A DNA stretch of 64,000 bases from the NCBI GenBank assembly GCA_946811695.1, contig OX328132.1:54571359-54635358 (forward strand). Direction: 5' to 3'. A program made the translations under genes and the position numbers. Below the pieces are notes generated by a model. That model saw nothing but the letters and a program-made list of their open reading frames with translations, had not been told where the DNA came from and searched no databases. Position 1 is the first letter of the stretch; each line of letters starts with the position of its first letter. This stretch comes from Gonocerus acuteangulatus. Taxonomy: Eukaryota; Arthropoda; Insecta; Hemiptera; Coreidae. Below are positions 43,638 through 56,166 of this stretch, piece after piece.

Positions 43638-44290
43638 ATGCCAAAAGCAAAAAATGTCTTTCCATGGTTTCTTAATGGAAAAACCCATTTAACCATATTT
43701 ACAGAGTCTCTTTCTGGTGATCAATATTCAACGTATCCGATAATAATGAATGTATTTAAAAGAATTTGCGAGTTACATTTAAAGGAACAAAAGCTCACAT
43801 TTGTATGGATTCCTGGACATTGTGGAATAAAACAAAATTAGCAAGTTGACAAGGAAGGCAATTAGAGAAGGTATGCATTTCCATAAAGTTACAAAATTTG
43901 ATTTAATAGCCCACTGAAAAGACTTGATTTGGAAGACATGGCAAACTGTTTGGCAACAAGTGAAGGAAAACAAACTCAGAGAGATGAAGGGATGTGTCAA
44001 ATCATGGAAGACATCAACAAATGACACAAGAAGGAGGTAAGTGGTGTTAATCTTATGAGAATTGGCCTTACAGACCTCACCCATTCCATCCTTATGTCAA
44101 AGGAACCTCCACCAATTTGCAGCGCATGCCATGCTCACTGTGAAGCACATTTTGACTTATTGACGTGCTTATGAGCAACTAAAAGAGCAACACCAACTGT
44201 CTGACTCCTAGGCGATCATACTACCCAGATGGAGCGGCTTTTCAACTTTGTAAACGCCTCTAAGTTAAATGACAAAATTTAATTCAACTT
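43638..44290 (+). pseudogene. LINE RNase H and C-terminal zinc-knuckle remnant
   Basis: The first frame (43638-43841) reads LTIFTESLSGDQYS (the catalytic D of the usual F-T-D-S is E) and LTFVWIPGHCGIKQN-stop. The final RNase H Asp should follow G-N-E and is lost with the stop. After frameshifts, 44040-44170 reads VNLMRIGLTDLTHSILMSKE, PPPICSACHAHCEAHFDLLTC, the R-I-G-x-T-x-LTHS-x-L block and C-x2-C-x4-C/H...C knuckle that ends ORF2 in RNase H-bearing LINEs (I/R1/Jockey groups). Several stops. Confidence 0.85.
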
Positions 44291-44309
44291 TAAATCAATA
44301 TTCAATAGA

Positions 44310-44441
44310 ACAAAATTTAGTTACATGCACATACAAATTTGAATCAGCATTATTTTCGTGATTTGTGATCTAAAATGTGAAATTTGTTAGTCGGAATTCC
44401 TAGTACGGGTTTCCTCCTTATTGAGAGGGTGAAGAAAAGCA

Positions 44442-44442
<1 letters not shown>
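44310..44442 (+). mobile_element. Family B 3'-part fragment
   Basis: AAATTTGAATCAGCATTATT, then TAGTCGGAATTCCTAGTACGG and GTTTCCTCCTTATTGAGAGG parallel the right block and terminal hairpin, degraded. AAAAGCACTAA replaces GCGCTAA and abuts a (TA)n tract. Confidence 0.6.

Positions 44443-44498
<56 letters not shown>
44443..44498. repeat. (TA)n microsatellite
   Basis: Uninterrupted TA run. Confidence 0.97.
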
Positions 44499-44499
<1 letters not shown>

Positions 44500-44501
<2 letters not shown>

Positions 44502-44940
44502 TTCATTTATGAAAAATCGTGACCCAATTCCTATTTAAGGGACTTCATTAATTTTGTTGTTGCTCTGGTCCAACCTTTTGGGTATTAGTAATGCTGAGCG
44601 AACGGGATCAATGATATAAGGAATCATTCATTAGCACAACTGGAGGAAACGGAATCCGAGGAACCAATTGTCCCGCGTTTTGCATAAACCAATATTTAAA
44701 CCCCGAGCTGATTCTATCAAACTCAGTTTGCTCTCTCAACTTTCTCCCTTTACATACGCACCACCAATCAAATCAGATTTCACCCCGATCGGCTCACCTG
44801 CTTAAGTGCCTCTCGTTAATATGTATGACGGTATTAGGCTCTCTGGGATGTATATTAGTCCCTCAAGTAATTGAATTGTTATTGCTACCATTAATGGATT
44901 CCTTCACTAATGAATTTCAAGAAAGGATTTGTAGAAAACT
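44500..44940. other. Unassigned sequence
   Basis: No gene or known repeat seen. Confidence 0.45.
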
Positions 44941-44944
44941 TTAC

Positions 44945-45322
44945 ATATAATAAAATTCTAACGGATCGCTGTCTGTTCGTGGAAGATATATGGGGAAAAA
45001 CACTATTGGGGGGCTTTATCAACGGAATAGTTCGTAAAACAATGATTTTTAGAATTTGTGTCTGTATGTCTGCTGTCTAACAGACACTCTACACACACTA
45101 GGGTTTAACAATCCCTAAGGGGTCAGCTTAGTGGCTCTGTCACGTTTTAGCAATCCTAGCAGGTTTTATGCTTGATCCCCGATGGCTATACGTCTAATAT
45201 CGTGCATAGAGAAGCATTACTGTGAAGTAGATTATCTTAAATACCCATACGACGGCGATTATAATCCCAAATAAACCAAATGATATATCCAAAATTGTTG
45301 CTCTAAGTCGCGGGCACAGCTA
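44945..45322 (-). mobile_element. Family A element, copy 1
   Basis: Minus strand from the (TA)n side: CTAGCTGTGCCCGCGACTTA, then CGCCGTCGTATGGGTATTTA, CGATATTAGACGTATAGCC, CAGACAGCAGACATACAGAC and a 3' end AGAATTTTATTATA. Copy 2 (62441-62790) has the same order. Sequences opening CTGTGCCCGCGACTTCGTCC next to (TA)n are a widespread insect repeat type; class not established here. Non-coding. Confidence 0.8.

Positions 45323-45362
<40 letters not shown>
45322..45362. repeat. (TA)n microsatellite at a family A end
   Basis: TA run immediately next to CTAGCTGTGCCC. Confidence 0.97.
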
Positions 45363-45364
<2 letters not shown>

Positions 45365-45365
<1 letters not shown>

Positions 45366-47710
45366 GTGGAAAAATAAATTTTGAGTCTAATTTCTTTCCC
45401 AATATTAAGTTGTAAAAATTGCCAGCCTATTTTGTGACTTGGCAGAGAGTTATTGAACATTTTGTGCTAGCAAGTAACTGAACATTAACAATGAGATCCA
45501 CCTGCTATCTCAAGTGAAACTGTTAAATATATTCGTTATAAGCGCTAAGTTTAATAAAGAGGAATAAGCCGAGAAGAGTTTACAGTATTACGTTGGTTGT
45601 TAATTTATTCGTCTTAGCACTCAAAAATACGTTTTGAATTATATATATCTCCACCCACCGAATAATATATGACTTTTTTATATTGAATACTTGCTTTTTT
45701 TGAGGGGGCTTTCTTACTATTGTATAAAACCCCTTTATCTTCCAAAATAATTATTCTATTGAAGTGGTAGAGGTCTCATTCTATTCAGGACATAATAATG
45801 ATACCAGATCATCAGTCAAAAATGAAATTAGAAAGATTAAAGTACCTAAAGGTTTTTCTTTCAAAATCCAGCGTTTGGCACCATTGTGGGCCGCCACATC
45901 GGGCAACTGTGCTGAATAACGCGGCGTTATTTGGATTTTTGTGCAGCGGGACTTAAGAAAGTTTTTAAAAGTCAAGGATACCGCCATATTTACTTGTAAT
46001 TATATTTTATACCGTTCGGATAGGCAGCATTCCAGGTACTCAGATTTTTTCTCTCTGTCCGCTGAGGTTATTTTTTAAAGACTGCAAGGCTCTACGACAT
46101 TAGTTTTACCCGAGAGAGTCGTTATTTAATCGCATATATATAATATTTTATAGGTTAAGGTTTGATTGCTACTTATATCGATTAGGGTTTGCACCTTGGA
46201 CTTGGTTATTAGATACGCTAAACTTGAAGCCAATCAAACTGTAAGGTGGGATGTCGATCGCTAATATCGGGGGTCAAGTGGCGTCCTAAGTGGATTCTGT
46301 AGGTAATCTAAGTGGAAGGGTGGTAGTAGATTGGTGGCCGATATCGACTAAGCCCCATCTTCGGCGACAACCGCTAACCCACCTTAATATAATAACCCCT
46401 AAGATAGGGATGGCCTTAGGTGGACGGCTTAACAAAGTTTCCTGCTTATACCCAAGCCTTCCCTTCGCTTTACTCACTCTCCATTGAACCTAATTCTCAA
46501 ATCGGAATGGTGTTTTCAAAACTGTTTTTTTTCACTCCGCAATGGCAGAATCAAACTAAAGTAACAGTTTCTGTGAAATTGGCAGGTATTAACATTACTA
46601 GTGTAATATGCCTAAAAGGTTCTTCGTAAAATTGTAAAAAAAAAAAACCCTTCTATGTATCCAACAAAACGCTTCACAATGATTTTAACATCCCATTTCT
46701 TTGGTAAAATAAGTTTTCAAACGTTCAACTCACCATCCTAATCCTGAAGGTCTATGCTTATCTACCCAATGCTATCGAGACAATCCTCCCAGGCGGCTTA
46801 AATGACAGTGGCCCCGCGATTAACTTACTTAGCCGATCCTATTTTTATTTATTCTTTCCCACCCTCCGCTTCAACTTACATAATGTTTTGTACTGAACTA
46901 TACCCCATCAGCTATTTAATGCAAATTACACAGATCCATGATATTTGCACATTTTATTATATTTAACGATGTAACTCAGAAGTTCTCATGAGGGTAAATT
47001 TCTTGAAATTGTGCGTTTTTTTTTTATAGATGTAGTGAATATGTTAGGTAATTTTTTTTTATTCTGGATATCTCTTCTTCCTTTGAGGAGGACATAGACT
47101 ATGACGTTGACCCTCAGAAGAGAACTGGATGTCCTGAACTTGAACATCAACGGTATTGGATCCACATTCGAAAGAGTTTTTATTCTAAGAGTTAAAATTA
47201 CTCCAGGGGTAAGGGAGTTATAAAAAGTACTAATCAATAGGGCTTTCTCTGTCTATTGAGGAGTAAGTTTCTGAATAATATGGAACAAAACACTCGAAGC
47301 TAAATTAGGTTCCATCGGCCATGTTGTAGAAATTGTGCCGATTAAAGATCCGCGCGCAGTTTATGTTCTTTAAAGGCGTAACTTTGATGTTGAAATACAA
47401 GTGTCAATTACAGTGCAATTGAGAATGTGCGAAGTGTTTAATAAGAGGAGTGAAGTTGTAAGGCGGATGCGGGCGTGGATGGGATAAGTGGGCAGGTGAG
47501 TGCGGCTTCAAAGACACCGCCAGCCTTTCTCTCCTACCACACTCCACAATCAAATCCTTCCTAAGGTATAATAAAGGATAGAACTCCATCTCTAGGGATA
47601 TTTATTTTTTTTAGCAGATTAACAGTATTACTGACGAGTGCGAGATAATTCGAAGTTTCTGCTATTGGCTAGGATCTTTCATTATGTCTGGACTGAGGAT
47701 CAGTTCTGCG
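45365..47710. other. Unassigned sequence
   Basis: No gene recognised across 2.3 kb; frames of 60-83 codons have no known motif. Confidence 0.45.
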
Positions 47711-47712
47711 TT

Positions 47713-48735
47713 TTAGCGCGGTTCCTCCCTCCCCTCATAGGGAGGAGCCCCGCTTATAAGGTTGATCTCATGAAACAATCCGGAAGTGCCGACTAGAAAA
47801 TTTTGCGTTTCTGAACCCCTAGAGACCGAAAATGACGGTGGCTCAAATTTCTGGCTTCCCTAATGGTCCGATTTTGATGAAATTTGGTAAAAAAATCCGT
47901 CGTCCAATTTGAAAGGTCAAGTTCGTTAACCAGCAAAATCCGCCCACTGGAAGATGGCGTTCAGGGCGAAATTTGCGCGCAAAAAAATCGTAACGCTTAC
48001 CTTTTTGAGTTCATATGCTTGTAAGTACACGTTTTATAGGCTTCTTGGCAAAGGAAAACGAATGAAACCATTTTCAAGGCGATAGCTTTAACCGTTTTCG
48101 AGAAAATCGGAAAAATAGTTTTTGAATACCGTTTTTGGTTTGGGTACTTAGAATCATGGATTCAGTTGAAACATTTTCTACATGCTCTACTTTCATTAAA
48201 ACTAATATGTTGAAATTTTGGTTACGTTTGGAGTTAAGGAAGGGTTAGAATAAAATATTTTATTAACAGACATAAAAAGTTTTGGTAACTTTGTATACTT
48301 TCCTTTAAATCTCGAAAAAGGTTGAAAATCTTGGTAAACGGAAGAATACCATTAAAAAGCTTACTAAATGCTCTACAAAAAAGGTTCTGATGAAGGTTTT
48401 GATTAGGCGATGTCAATCGGAGAAATAAGTGCTTAAAACATTAAAGTAATTGATTTCGCTTATTCGAACTGTTCTTTTTTGTGTTTTTATTCCTTGTTAT
48501 TTTTTAATTGTTTAAAGTTGGATAATGTATTTGATAATAAATCAGGCTAAGAAAAACAATTTAATGTTAGAGAGATTGTAAATAGCTACTTTAAGAGTAA
48601 ATGTAACTTGTTTTAAAAGTTCAAGACAATAGGTTTTGGCCAATGGGCCTTTTTCCCTATCGGTCTTTCAAGACATGTAATCAAGAACAAAATAATTATA
48701 AAAAATACTGGATGTATTGTGTAATTTTCGAATAA

Positions 48736-48823
<88 letters not shown>

Positions 48824-49041
48824 AATGTTAGAGATATGGATTTCCAAGATATAGCTTTTCAACTGCCTAGCGGGGTCCTTCCTAGGGAGGGTTGGCCGGC
48901 CCATCCAGGTAAGATCGTAAATCAAGCCTTTCTAGAAATGTGGACCCAAAATAATAACAGCTTCTATTTTAATCATTCTAAATGAGGCTAGGGATAAGAA
49001 CGGAACCGCGCTAAGATGCTGCAGTTCCTGAGAGTCGGACT
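47713..49041 (-). mobile_element. Family B copy 3 (complete)
   Basis: Left end TTAGCGCGGTTCCTCCCTCC (3' terminus on the minus strand, hairpin arm included), right end GGAACCGCGCTAAGATGCTG then CAGTTCCTGAGAGTCGGA (5' terminus). The internal blocks match copies 1 and 2. The (TA)n tract is not at the usual site: the sequence runs CGGTGGCTCAAATTTCTGGC directly into GATGAAATTTGG. Instead a (TA)n lies at 48738-48822, nearer the 5' end. Confidence 0.8.
48738..48822. repeat. (TA)n microsatellite, unusual site in family B copy 3
   Basis: TA run with one GTATATATACA interruption. Confidence 0.97.
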
Positions 49042-49044
49042 TTT

Positions 49045-50120
49045 GGCTATGGCGCCAATTCTTGCGCTTCCGGACAACAAGTTACCTAGAAGTTACCAGC
49101 GTTATTATTACGATTTCCGGAAAATTCTTAGAGATATTGAAATTATAATGGCTCTTAAGGCAAGTTTTGTTTATTTACCTCTATTTCTCAATGTATTAAC
49201 ATTCACTATATTCATTACAAGTTGAAAGAATGAAGAAAAAACCTTGTTTTTAAAACGTTGACAAATTTTCTGAACAAACCAATGCTACATTCTGTTCAAA
49301 AAGACAGAAAGTTCAATTCCGCATGCGAGAAATGTCGAGGAAAATATTCCCGACAATTCCACCATTTGCAAACTCCCATTTCGATACGCGAAACATTATA
49401 AAATCAGATTATGACTCGTTTAGGGCTAGGGAAGGCTTTGAGGTTCAGAAAAAGGGAATATTGTTTAATATTTATCAATACTTAGCCAAACCTAAGGCTA
49501 AAAACATTTTAAACCTCCTAGTGATAAGTTTATAACAAGGAGAATTTTCATCGCCAATTTCTTGCACGGGGAATATAGGCCACGCCCTTTCCCCTAATAC
49601 TAAACCATCTATTTCAACTGGCTATAGCTTAAATTGTTTTTAGCTCTAGCTTTGTGTTTTAGCTGATATATTCGCCTTACTACTGCATTACATACGTCTT
49701 CTGTAATTACATGTTCGTCGACATCGATGTCAATGTTATCTTTTAAGGAAGCCTCTGTAGCGTGGTTTTCTACGTCTGTATAGTCGTATGTCTGTATGCC
49801 CCGGTATCCAAAAACATTGTTATGTTGACTTGTTTTAATCTGTGCAATGGCATGTATATTTTTGTGATTATGGGATGGTTGTTGTAAATGATTTCCATAT
49901 AGTGTGTAAAGAAATCTATGAATCACTGTGTTAAATTATAATAACACAATCAGTACAAATTATAATATATATTGAGAAATGTAAAATCTAGAAATATTTC
50001 AGCACCAACTGACCGCTGACCATTAACGTTTCTTACCCTATTAGGCCTTGGCGCATTTGTAAAAACGAAGCCATGGTTGGATGTTGAGAGGGGCAAGCTA
50101 TTTTTTTGCGGGAAGACCTT
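49045..50120. other. Unassigned sequence
   Basis: No gene recognised. The minus frame of 105 codons at 49609-49926 shows no known domain. Confidence 0.45.
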
Positions 50121-50124
50121 ATAT

Positions 50125-50173
50125 GGTGCTAATGACCCCAGCAGTCGATGCACCAAAAAAAAAAAAAAAAAAA
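50125..50173 (+). mobile_element. SINE tail with compensatory stem and poly-A
   Basis: GGTGC (50125-50129) TAATGACC ... GCACC (50150-50154) then 20 A. Sequence upstream to 49970 may be the SINE body but no A/B boxes are convincing. Confidence 0.75.
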
Positions 50174-50174
50174 A

Positions 50175-51235
50175 TAAATGTAAAAAAAATGCTGGAATAT
50201 GAAGATCCTAAATGCATTTTAAGGTGCCAAAAAAAATTATTTAAAAAATGACTTTTTTTGCCCTATTTTTCATAAATATTGCTCAGCTGCAAATAAATAT
50301 TATCATTTCTAAATGATGGAAAATTTTAGGAAATGTCATTCCAAATCTTTTGACGTCTTAGGAAAATCTCTAGCGTCTATACTTTTGAGCAAAAAAAGTA
50401 TTAAAAAACGCAAACCTCAGTTATTGTTATATAAGGTCTTCTGAAAATATTCTCACAAAAATTAGCTTGCCTCCTCTCAACATTAAAACAAATGCAACCT
50501 AGTCTATATAATGAGAGGAATAATTGGGTTGGATATTAGAAGAAGGTCAATTATTTGATTTCTGTCAATGAATAACTGTGAACAGTTGAAAACGGACACG
50601 CGCTTACATGACAGCGGTCGTGACAGCATAAATTCTTGTAGGAATATTCAGATATTGACTAATCCACATAGTCCTAAAGTAAACACATTCCATTGTTTGG
50701 AGTTCGAGTTGGTAGCGATGTGAAAGAGGGAAATCACGGCAAAAGGGAATCGGGACAGATCAAACAGCAATTTCGGCATTGAATAGGCAGAGCGAACATA
50801 GTTCATTGAGAAGTTAGATTAGGGCTAGGGTAGGGCTGGTAGGGAGAAGATGGCCACAATACAGATACATATGTTCCCAGACACGAGGCGACAAGCTCCC
50901 AACCGACGCCCAAGTTATAATGATCAATCAGCCATACATATATCTGAAGGCGGAATGCATTCGAAGCAGCCCCCCCCACCCGAAATCTTCTCCCCCAAAT
51001 CCAAGCCATTCCACAACCCAACACATTCAAACTACTACAAACTTTCTACATTTGTGCGGGGGAGTTCCTCTCCTTCTGAACAATTTGTCTTTCTTTCACT
51101 TCAATAGCACTTACTAACTCTGCATCATTATGTTGTATCTCTTTGAAGAAATACAAAACAAAACACGATTTTCCAACACTTTAAGGACACTTCTCCAGAA
51201 AAATTATATGTGTGAATAACTCGAACTCATCTTTT
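50175..51235. other. Unassigned sequence
   Basis: AT-rich to 50420, then balanced sequence; no recognised gene. Confidence 0.45.
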
Positions 51236-51237
51236 GC

Positions 51238-51325
51238 TGTAGCGACCATAGCTTGTTCTCTTAAAATCGCTCTAAAAAGTATGAATTGGGTAATCGTTTT
51301 CGTATGTCTGCCTTAGTTAAAGGAT
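51238..51325 (+). repeat. Family G dispersed repeat, copy 2
   Basis: GTTCTCTTAAAATCGCTCTA then GGGTAATCGTTTTCGTATGT; see 43188-43275. Confidence 0.7.
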
Positions 51326-51435
51326 CGCAACTTTTATTTTGGATTCTTAAAGATTGGGAATGTGGAGTGCAGCCATCAATGGATATCGGTTTTACGTATC
51401 AAGTAATGAATGGATCCAAATTCCAAATTAAATGG

Positions 51436-51525
51436 GAAAAGGCTGACTCGCAGGAACTGCGTCATCTTATCGCGTTTTCGTACATATTCCTAGTGCCCTA
51501 AGTAAAGGAATAGAAACAGTTATTG
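51436..51525 (+). mobile_element. Family B 5'-end fragment
   Basis: TGACTCGCAGGAACTGCG, TCATCTTATCGCG, then ATAGAAACAGTTATTGG. It is directly followed by a hAT-type MITE fragment. Confidence 0.75.
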
Positions 51526-51544
51526 GTAGGTTTCAAAAATAAAT

Positions 51545-51759
51545 GAAATAAGATCACTTAGTTCATAAAAATATTTTTTTTTTTGCGTTTAATAGCGTTT
51601 TAGTTGGCTAACTAAAATGGTCCCTAAATGCTCCCAGCCCCCCAATGTTCCTCCCCCTCGCCCAATGCTCCCCCCCCCACCCAAGGGTCCCCCAATGCTC
51701 TCCCCATGTTCCCCCCATGCTCCCAACTTCCTCGAAATTATCTTCTATATACGCCCCTG
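51545..51759. mobile_element. hAT-type MITE, 5'-truncated copy
   Basis: ACTTAGTTCATAAAAATA, TAATAGCGTTTTAGTTGGCT, then CTCCCAGCCCCCC in several repeats and the end TCTATATACGCCCCTG (51744-51759), whose complement CAGGGGCGTATATAGA is the cleanest hAT-style terminus in the window. The left terminus is missing. Confidence 0.7.
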
Positions 51760-51764
51760 AGGTG

Positions 51765-52800
51765 AATAACTACAGGATGACGATTTGCTTACCGATGAAA
51801 AGAGGGAAACCGTGCCTCACTTATGTGGTATAATTTCTGAATCTGGCGGATCGCGGTAAATTTGAGGAAAAGAGCGGGAGTGGCGAGGGGAGTTTTGGCC
51901 ACACGTTATGAGAATGGTGGTCGAAGATGAGAGAGATATATCATTAAAGAGAGGTGATAATGGAAGGGGGGGGCAGGTATGGACGGTGATATTTTAGTGA
52001 AGGGATGTGAGTTTTAAGCGGGATCTGTGTAAATACAAAAATCTCCTTATATGATGCGTTGATCCAAAACTCACAGCTCTCTACTGAATAGATCTGAAGT
52101 TATATGTGCTCCGATGGAAGAAACAAATATCCCTTCCATTTCAATCTAAGAAATACGTCAAGGAGACAAATGAATACTCGCTGTTGGATCGGTAGGAGTC
52201 CCCTACTACCACAGGCCCATCTGTATATGAGACATTTCTCAAGATGTGCTATGATTATTGAAGGGGATGAAATATCTGAAGCCAGGAAGGTGAGGGGTGG
52301 GAGAAGAGTACACTGATGGCAGATGACAGAGGGTCCTAGGGGTGGGGAGAGAAATATGACAGAACGAATCAGAAATATATCTTTGTCCTGGGCATGAGGC
52401 TCTCGGACAAGGGTGAGACAAGCATATCAATAGCAAGAGCTCTGGTCCCCCACAATCCGTCTCTGTCAGTATTAGGCCTTAATATAAATACCCTGCAGAT
52501 TCGGAAAACAATGCCGGCAACCAAATATAGAATCCTCCCCCTGTTCCTCGCTCCCCTTCGCCCTACCGCAAGGAACATTCAATATCAGGTAAGGATGTAT
52601 ATTGGCTCCGAACATCCATTACGAATAGAACTTTTTTGATATTCTTTCCTCACAATGTCAGGCCGTTTTTGAGGTTGTAATATCTTGCCTGGGTGGTATT
52701 TGCACCCTTAACCCAATATACCGCAAGGCTTCACATCACTTCGTGGTGTACCGTCCTGTTTAATATACAGCATTGTAATCAAACGTGATTTCCTACTAGG
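51765..52800. other. Unassigned sequence
   Basis: No gene recognised. 51950-51975 contains a G run. Overlapping 62-81 codon frames near 52100-52640 have no known motifs. Confidence 0.45.
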
Positions 52801-52804
52801 TGAC

Positions 52805-53030
52805 ATCCAGAGTTGGGCATTATTCAATTCATTTCTTATTCAATAATCATTAAAATACATTTTTATTGAATACGAATTTATTCATTGATTAAGTTAGTCG
52901 TCCATTGTTTTTTTATTCTATGAATAACAGGGTTGGATCATTATTCAATAAATTTTCGTTGAATAAGAATTTATTTATTGATTCAGTTATTCATGCATCA
53001 CGAATTATCCAATATTTTTCATTCATTATG
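52805..53030. repeat. Family F AT-rich repeat, copy 2
   Basis: GTTGGGCATTATTCAATTCA and GTTGGATCATTATTCAATAA show two internal units about 115 bp apart, each followed by TTATTGAAT and ATTCATTGATT-like words. Confidence 0.6.
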
Positions 53031-53061
53031 AATTTTAAGGACCATGCCACCTCAAAGTTCT

Positions 53062-53240
53062 ATTCCGGTCCACTTCCGGCTTATTTCCGGTTTCCCATAA
53101 TTACTTTTGACTCACTATGTTCATCCCTGGGTCACTTCCGGGTGGATCTGTGCCGTTTCCAGGAACTTCCAGGAACGATGAGTCTTCATCATCTCATCTG
53201 TTGCCAAAATATATATTGCCAAGACCGGGTTCCGGAAGGA
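53062..53240. other. Cluster of TTCCGG words
   Basis: TTCCGG occurs at about 53064, 53075, 53086, 53125 and 53230; two are in ACTTCCGG context, the ETS-factor consensus. No gene start is recognised nearby. Confidence 0.4.
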
Positions 53241-53284
53241 TATTATAGCTTTTTCCCCGATCTGCTGCCATAAATGTCTAGGAG

Positions 53285-54700
53285 ATACAGGGAGGCCATG
53301 AGGTACCTAAATGTGAAAAATGTCATTAGGCCGAAATCCAACTATTCCTAGACTTCTATTTTAACGGCAAACTATTTGCATCTGAGTATAAAATATTTTT
53401 GTAATAGTTACTTTGCTCAACACGTATCTAAAATTTATATATCTTGCTTTGGATAAAACGGAATCATATTTTTCAACTTAATGGTTTATTTTTTTATCTC
53501 TGAAAATTTCGATTTCCTCGTTTTTCCCATAAAGTGTTGAGTTATTGCCTTGAAAGTAGTTACAATCGATTTTCCAAATCAAATTATTTATAAACCGCTT
53601 ACCCGGAGCCCTATTGTCGAAACAAAATTAATTTTGCTTAAAAAGAAAATAGTGCTACAGTGGGTGAATTATGATAGTTAACAATATTGACCTCTCGTTG
53701 TAGACATAATATTTTTGTGCCATTTTAGCATTTCCGGATTTCGTCATCGGATCGAGGTCATAAGCTGGAAGGGAAAACACGCTATAACTAGAACTTCTTT
53801 TTTCTATAAAAAATCTAAAAAACATCAATTATTTTTGATAAACAAATTACACCATTTTTCATGAATAAATTAAAAGATTTTTACCCCATGGAACAAGAGG
53901 TTTTCCTTATGGCGATTTTTTGTCCGTATTCATGGTTGTCAAGGAAGATGGAAGTTCGCTGAAACTGATGCCATACAGACCAATTCGTTTTGATCAACAT
54001 ATTTCAAGAATAAAATGATATACGTCAGATCTGATAGGATACTCTTGCTCTTGTTTCTTCTGCGAATAGCAGCCATATAGTGAATTTTAGATAGAAACTT
54101 TATTTTATACATTTATTTTGAAATGAAATGTAAATTCATATGTGACGTAAGGGACTGATATCAGTGTTTTATCTCGTGATTCTCCCTTTGTATCCCGCCG
54201 AAGGACCAGCAAAAAATAAAGGCAAAGGGAGTGCGTTACAGTCTTTTTTCTATTTTGTTATATTCATGTGAAACTTTTAATCAAGGTAAATGAAATGATA
54301 AAAGTAATTTATACTGAGAGAAAAAATTGAATGATTCCTTGCTTATCAGGCATAGGGGATGTGGTGTTTTGGTGGTGGGTGTGGTCCCCACCCCTCCCCC
54401 CTCTCCGTCTCTGCCCCTGTCTCCCTCTTGATAAATGATAAGGGCTAATATTGAGTCACATCGTGTCCCGCATCCACAACTAGAACATTGATTCACGATA
54501 TTTCACTTGTGACAACCTTAATCATCTCAAGCCTGCTTCTGTTTGAATCAATAACTTTGTTTTCCCCTTCGCCAAGGCTTGGAATGTTTGACCTATTCGA
54601 CTATATAGTCATGGGGATCCTTTCATCGTCTTCACCTCTTCCCCCTAATAGGATATTGGGGCTCAGAAGATTTCGGTTAAGATATGGTATTTTTTCTTAA
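53285..54700. other. Unassigned sequence
   Basis: No gene recognised; AT-rich to 54180, with a C/T-rich patch at 54380-54430. Confidence 0.45.
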
Positions 54701-54703
54701 ATA

Positions 54704-55275
54704 CTAGCTGTTCCCCGGCGTCCTGTGCTACACCTACCTTCTGCCTATGACTCTCCCCGTATCAAGATCTACCTTTATACCCAGTTACGTCAAAGTCGGT
54801 CTAACGGTGTCAATTTGTTTATACCTGTCAAGTAATTCATAAAGCAGCCGATAGAGGCCAGCACCACAGCAATTCATAAAACAGCCGACAGAGGCCAGCA
54901 CCACAACCTGCGAGTAGATAGCTCTTATCAAAGAAAGGCCAGTGCTCCTTAGTTAGACAGTGACTCTTGAAATAAACTGCATGTCGTCAATGAGTTCGAG
55001 TTATTCTAATTATCGAGAATACCAACAAATAAATTTGAGACATTATTCAAAATGGCCGTCAGAATCTGAATGGTTCAGTGTAGCCAATTTTTCTTCATCA
55101 AAACTTTTGACCTTTTGACCAAATTTTGAAATTTGACTATTTCGACCTAGCCTAGGAGAATTCCCGTATCGAGACCTATCTGTGTGCCAAGTTTGGTCAA
55201 AATCGGTCAAACGGTGTAGATTTGTATAAGGAACAAACAGACAGACGGACGAACAGACACACAGACAGACACGTG

Positions 55276-55318
<43 letters not shown>
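54704..55318 (+). mobile_element. Family C element, copy 1, ending in (TA)n
   Basis: Starts CTAGCTGTTCCCCGGCGTCC, contains a local duplication of ATTCATAAA(G/A)CAGCCGA(T/C)AGAGG (54836-54907), then CCAAGTTTGGTCAAAATCGG and CAGACAGACGGACGAACAGA before a (TA)n end (55279-55318). Family A also starts CTAGCTG and meets (TA)n. The inverted copy is at 37475-37813. Confidence 0.75.
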
Positions 55319-55324
<6 letters not shown>

Positions 55325-55379
55325 GTAATGATATATACTATTATTAATATAATATAATAAACTACAAGCCTCAGTACCG

Positions 55380-55710
55380 TCAGCTAAACTCTCTTAGTTA
55401 TTGTGAGGAGTACATCAAGGGACTCGGAGTTGAGACTTCATCTTAAAGGCACCTCCTACAGGATAGACACAGGACTATATTGCACTATATACAACCTCCG
55501 AAAACACGAGACACTCGCCCATTTTCTCATAGAATGCCCCATCTACAGATCTGCCCGCACTACGTACTTTTAAAATATGCACCCAGAAGTTGATGAAGAA
55601 AATCTCACATTCATTATTTCACCTTCGAATAAGGACTCAATATTCAGGCTCTTCCTCTTCATCGTGGAAGCCCTAATGGTGAGATCATTCGTGTTTTTTG
55701 AATAGTAGCG
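55380..55710 (+). pseudogene. LINE C-terminal fragment (CR1/Jockey-like knuckle)
   Basis: LRLHLKGTSYRIDTGLYCTI, YNLRKHETLAHFLIECPIYR, SARTTYF-stop, then DSIFRLFLFIVEALMVRSFV. This is the ORF2 end: L-(R)-L-x-L-x-G, a cysteine position, H-E-T-x-x-HFL-x-ECP-x-Y, then a terminal hydrophobic helix. The second cysteine of the first pair is missing and a stop lies after the knuckle. Confidence 0.75.
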
Positions 55711-55902
55711 AGTAATTATTACTTTCATAAATTTGTCTAATTTACTGTTTCGACTATTATAATTAAAATTTAAATTATGTGTATTTATTATGATCGACTG
55801 AGGAATGTTCTATTATTATTTATTTATTATTACTTTTTTTGTAACCAGACCCCTGTAACTGTTCTTTTTTTTTTAATACGTAATATATCTATCTATATTA
55901 TA

Positions 55903-55907
<5 letters not shown>

Positions 55908-55942
<35 letters not shown>

Positions 55943-55943
55943 G
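55908..55943. repeat. (ATT)n microsatellite
   Basis: About 12 ATT units, ending in GATTATTA. Confidence 0.95.
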
Positions 55944-56166
55944 ATTATTACTACAATATAAGTTAACATATTTCTAGTAATATTGCTGGTTCTGTTATAA
56001 TGACTTTGTGAGGCTTGATGTGGGAATATGAACAATTACAAAACCCACAATAGTAATCCATTAAAGAAAAAATAAATAAATAAATAAAAAGATAATATAA
56101 AATAATAATGAAACAACTGTAAACAATTTTAAATGAAAATATAACACACTTTGTGCACTGCAGATG

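Noticed and set aside
52905..53273. 122-codon plus-strand frame
   Set aside because: Begins in an AT-rich repeat and has no recognisable domain.
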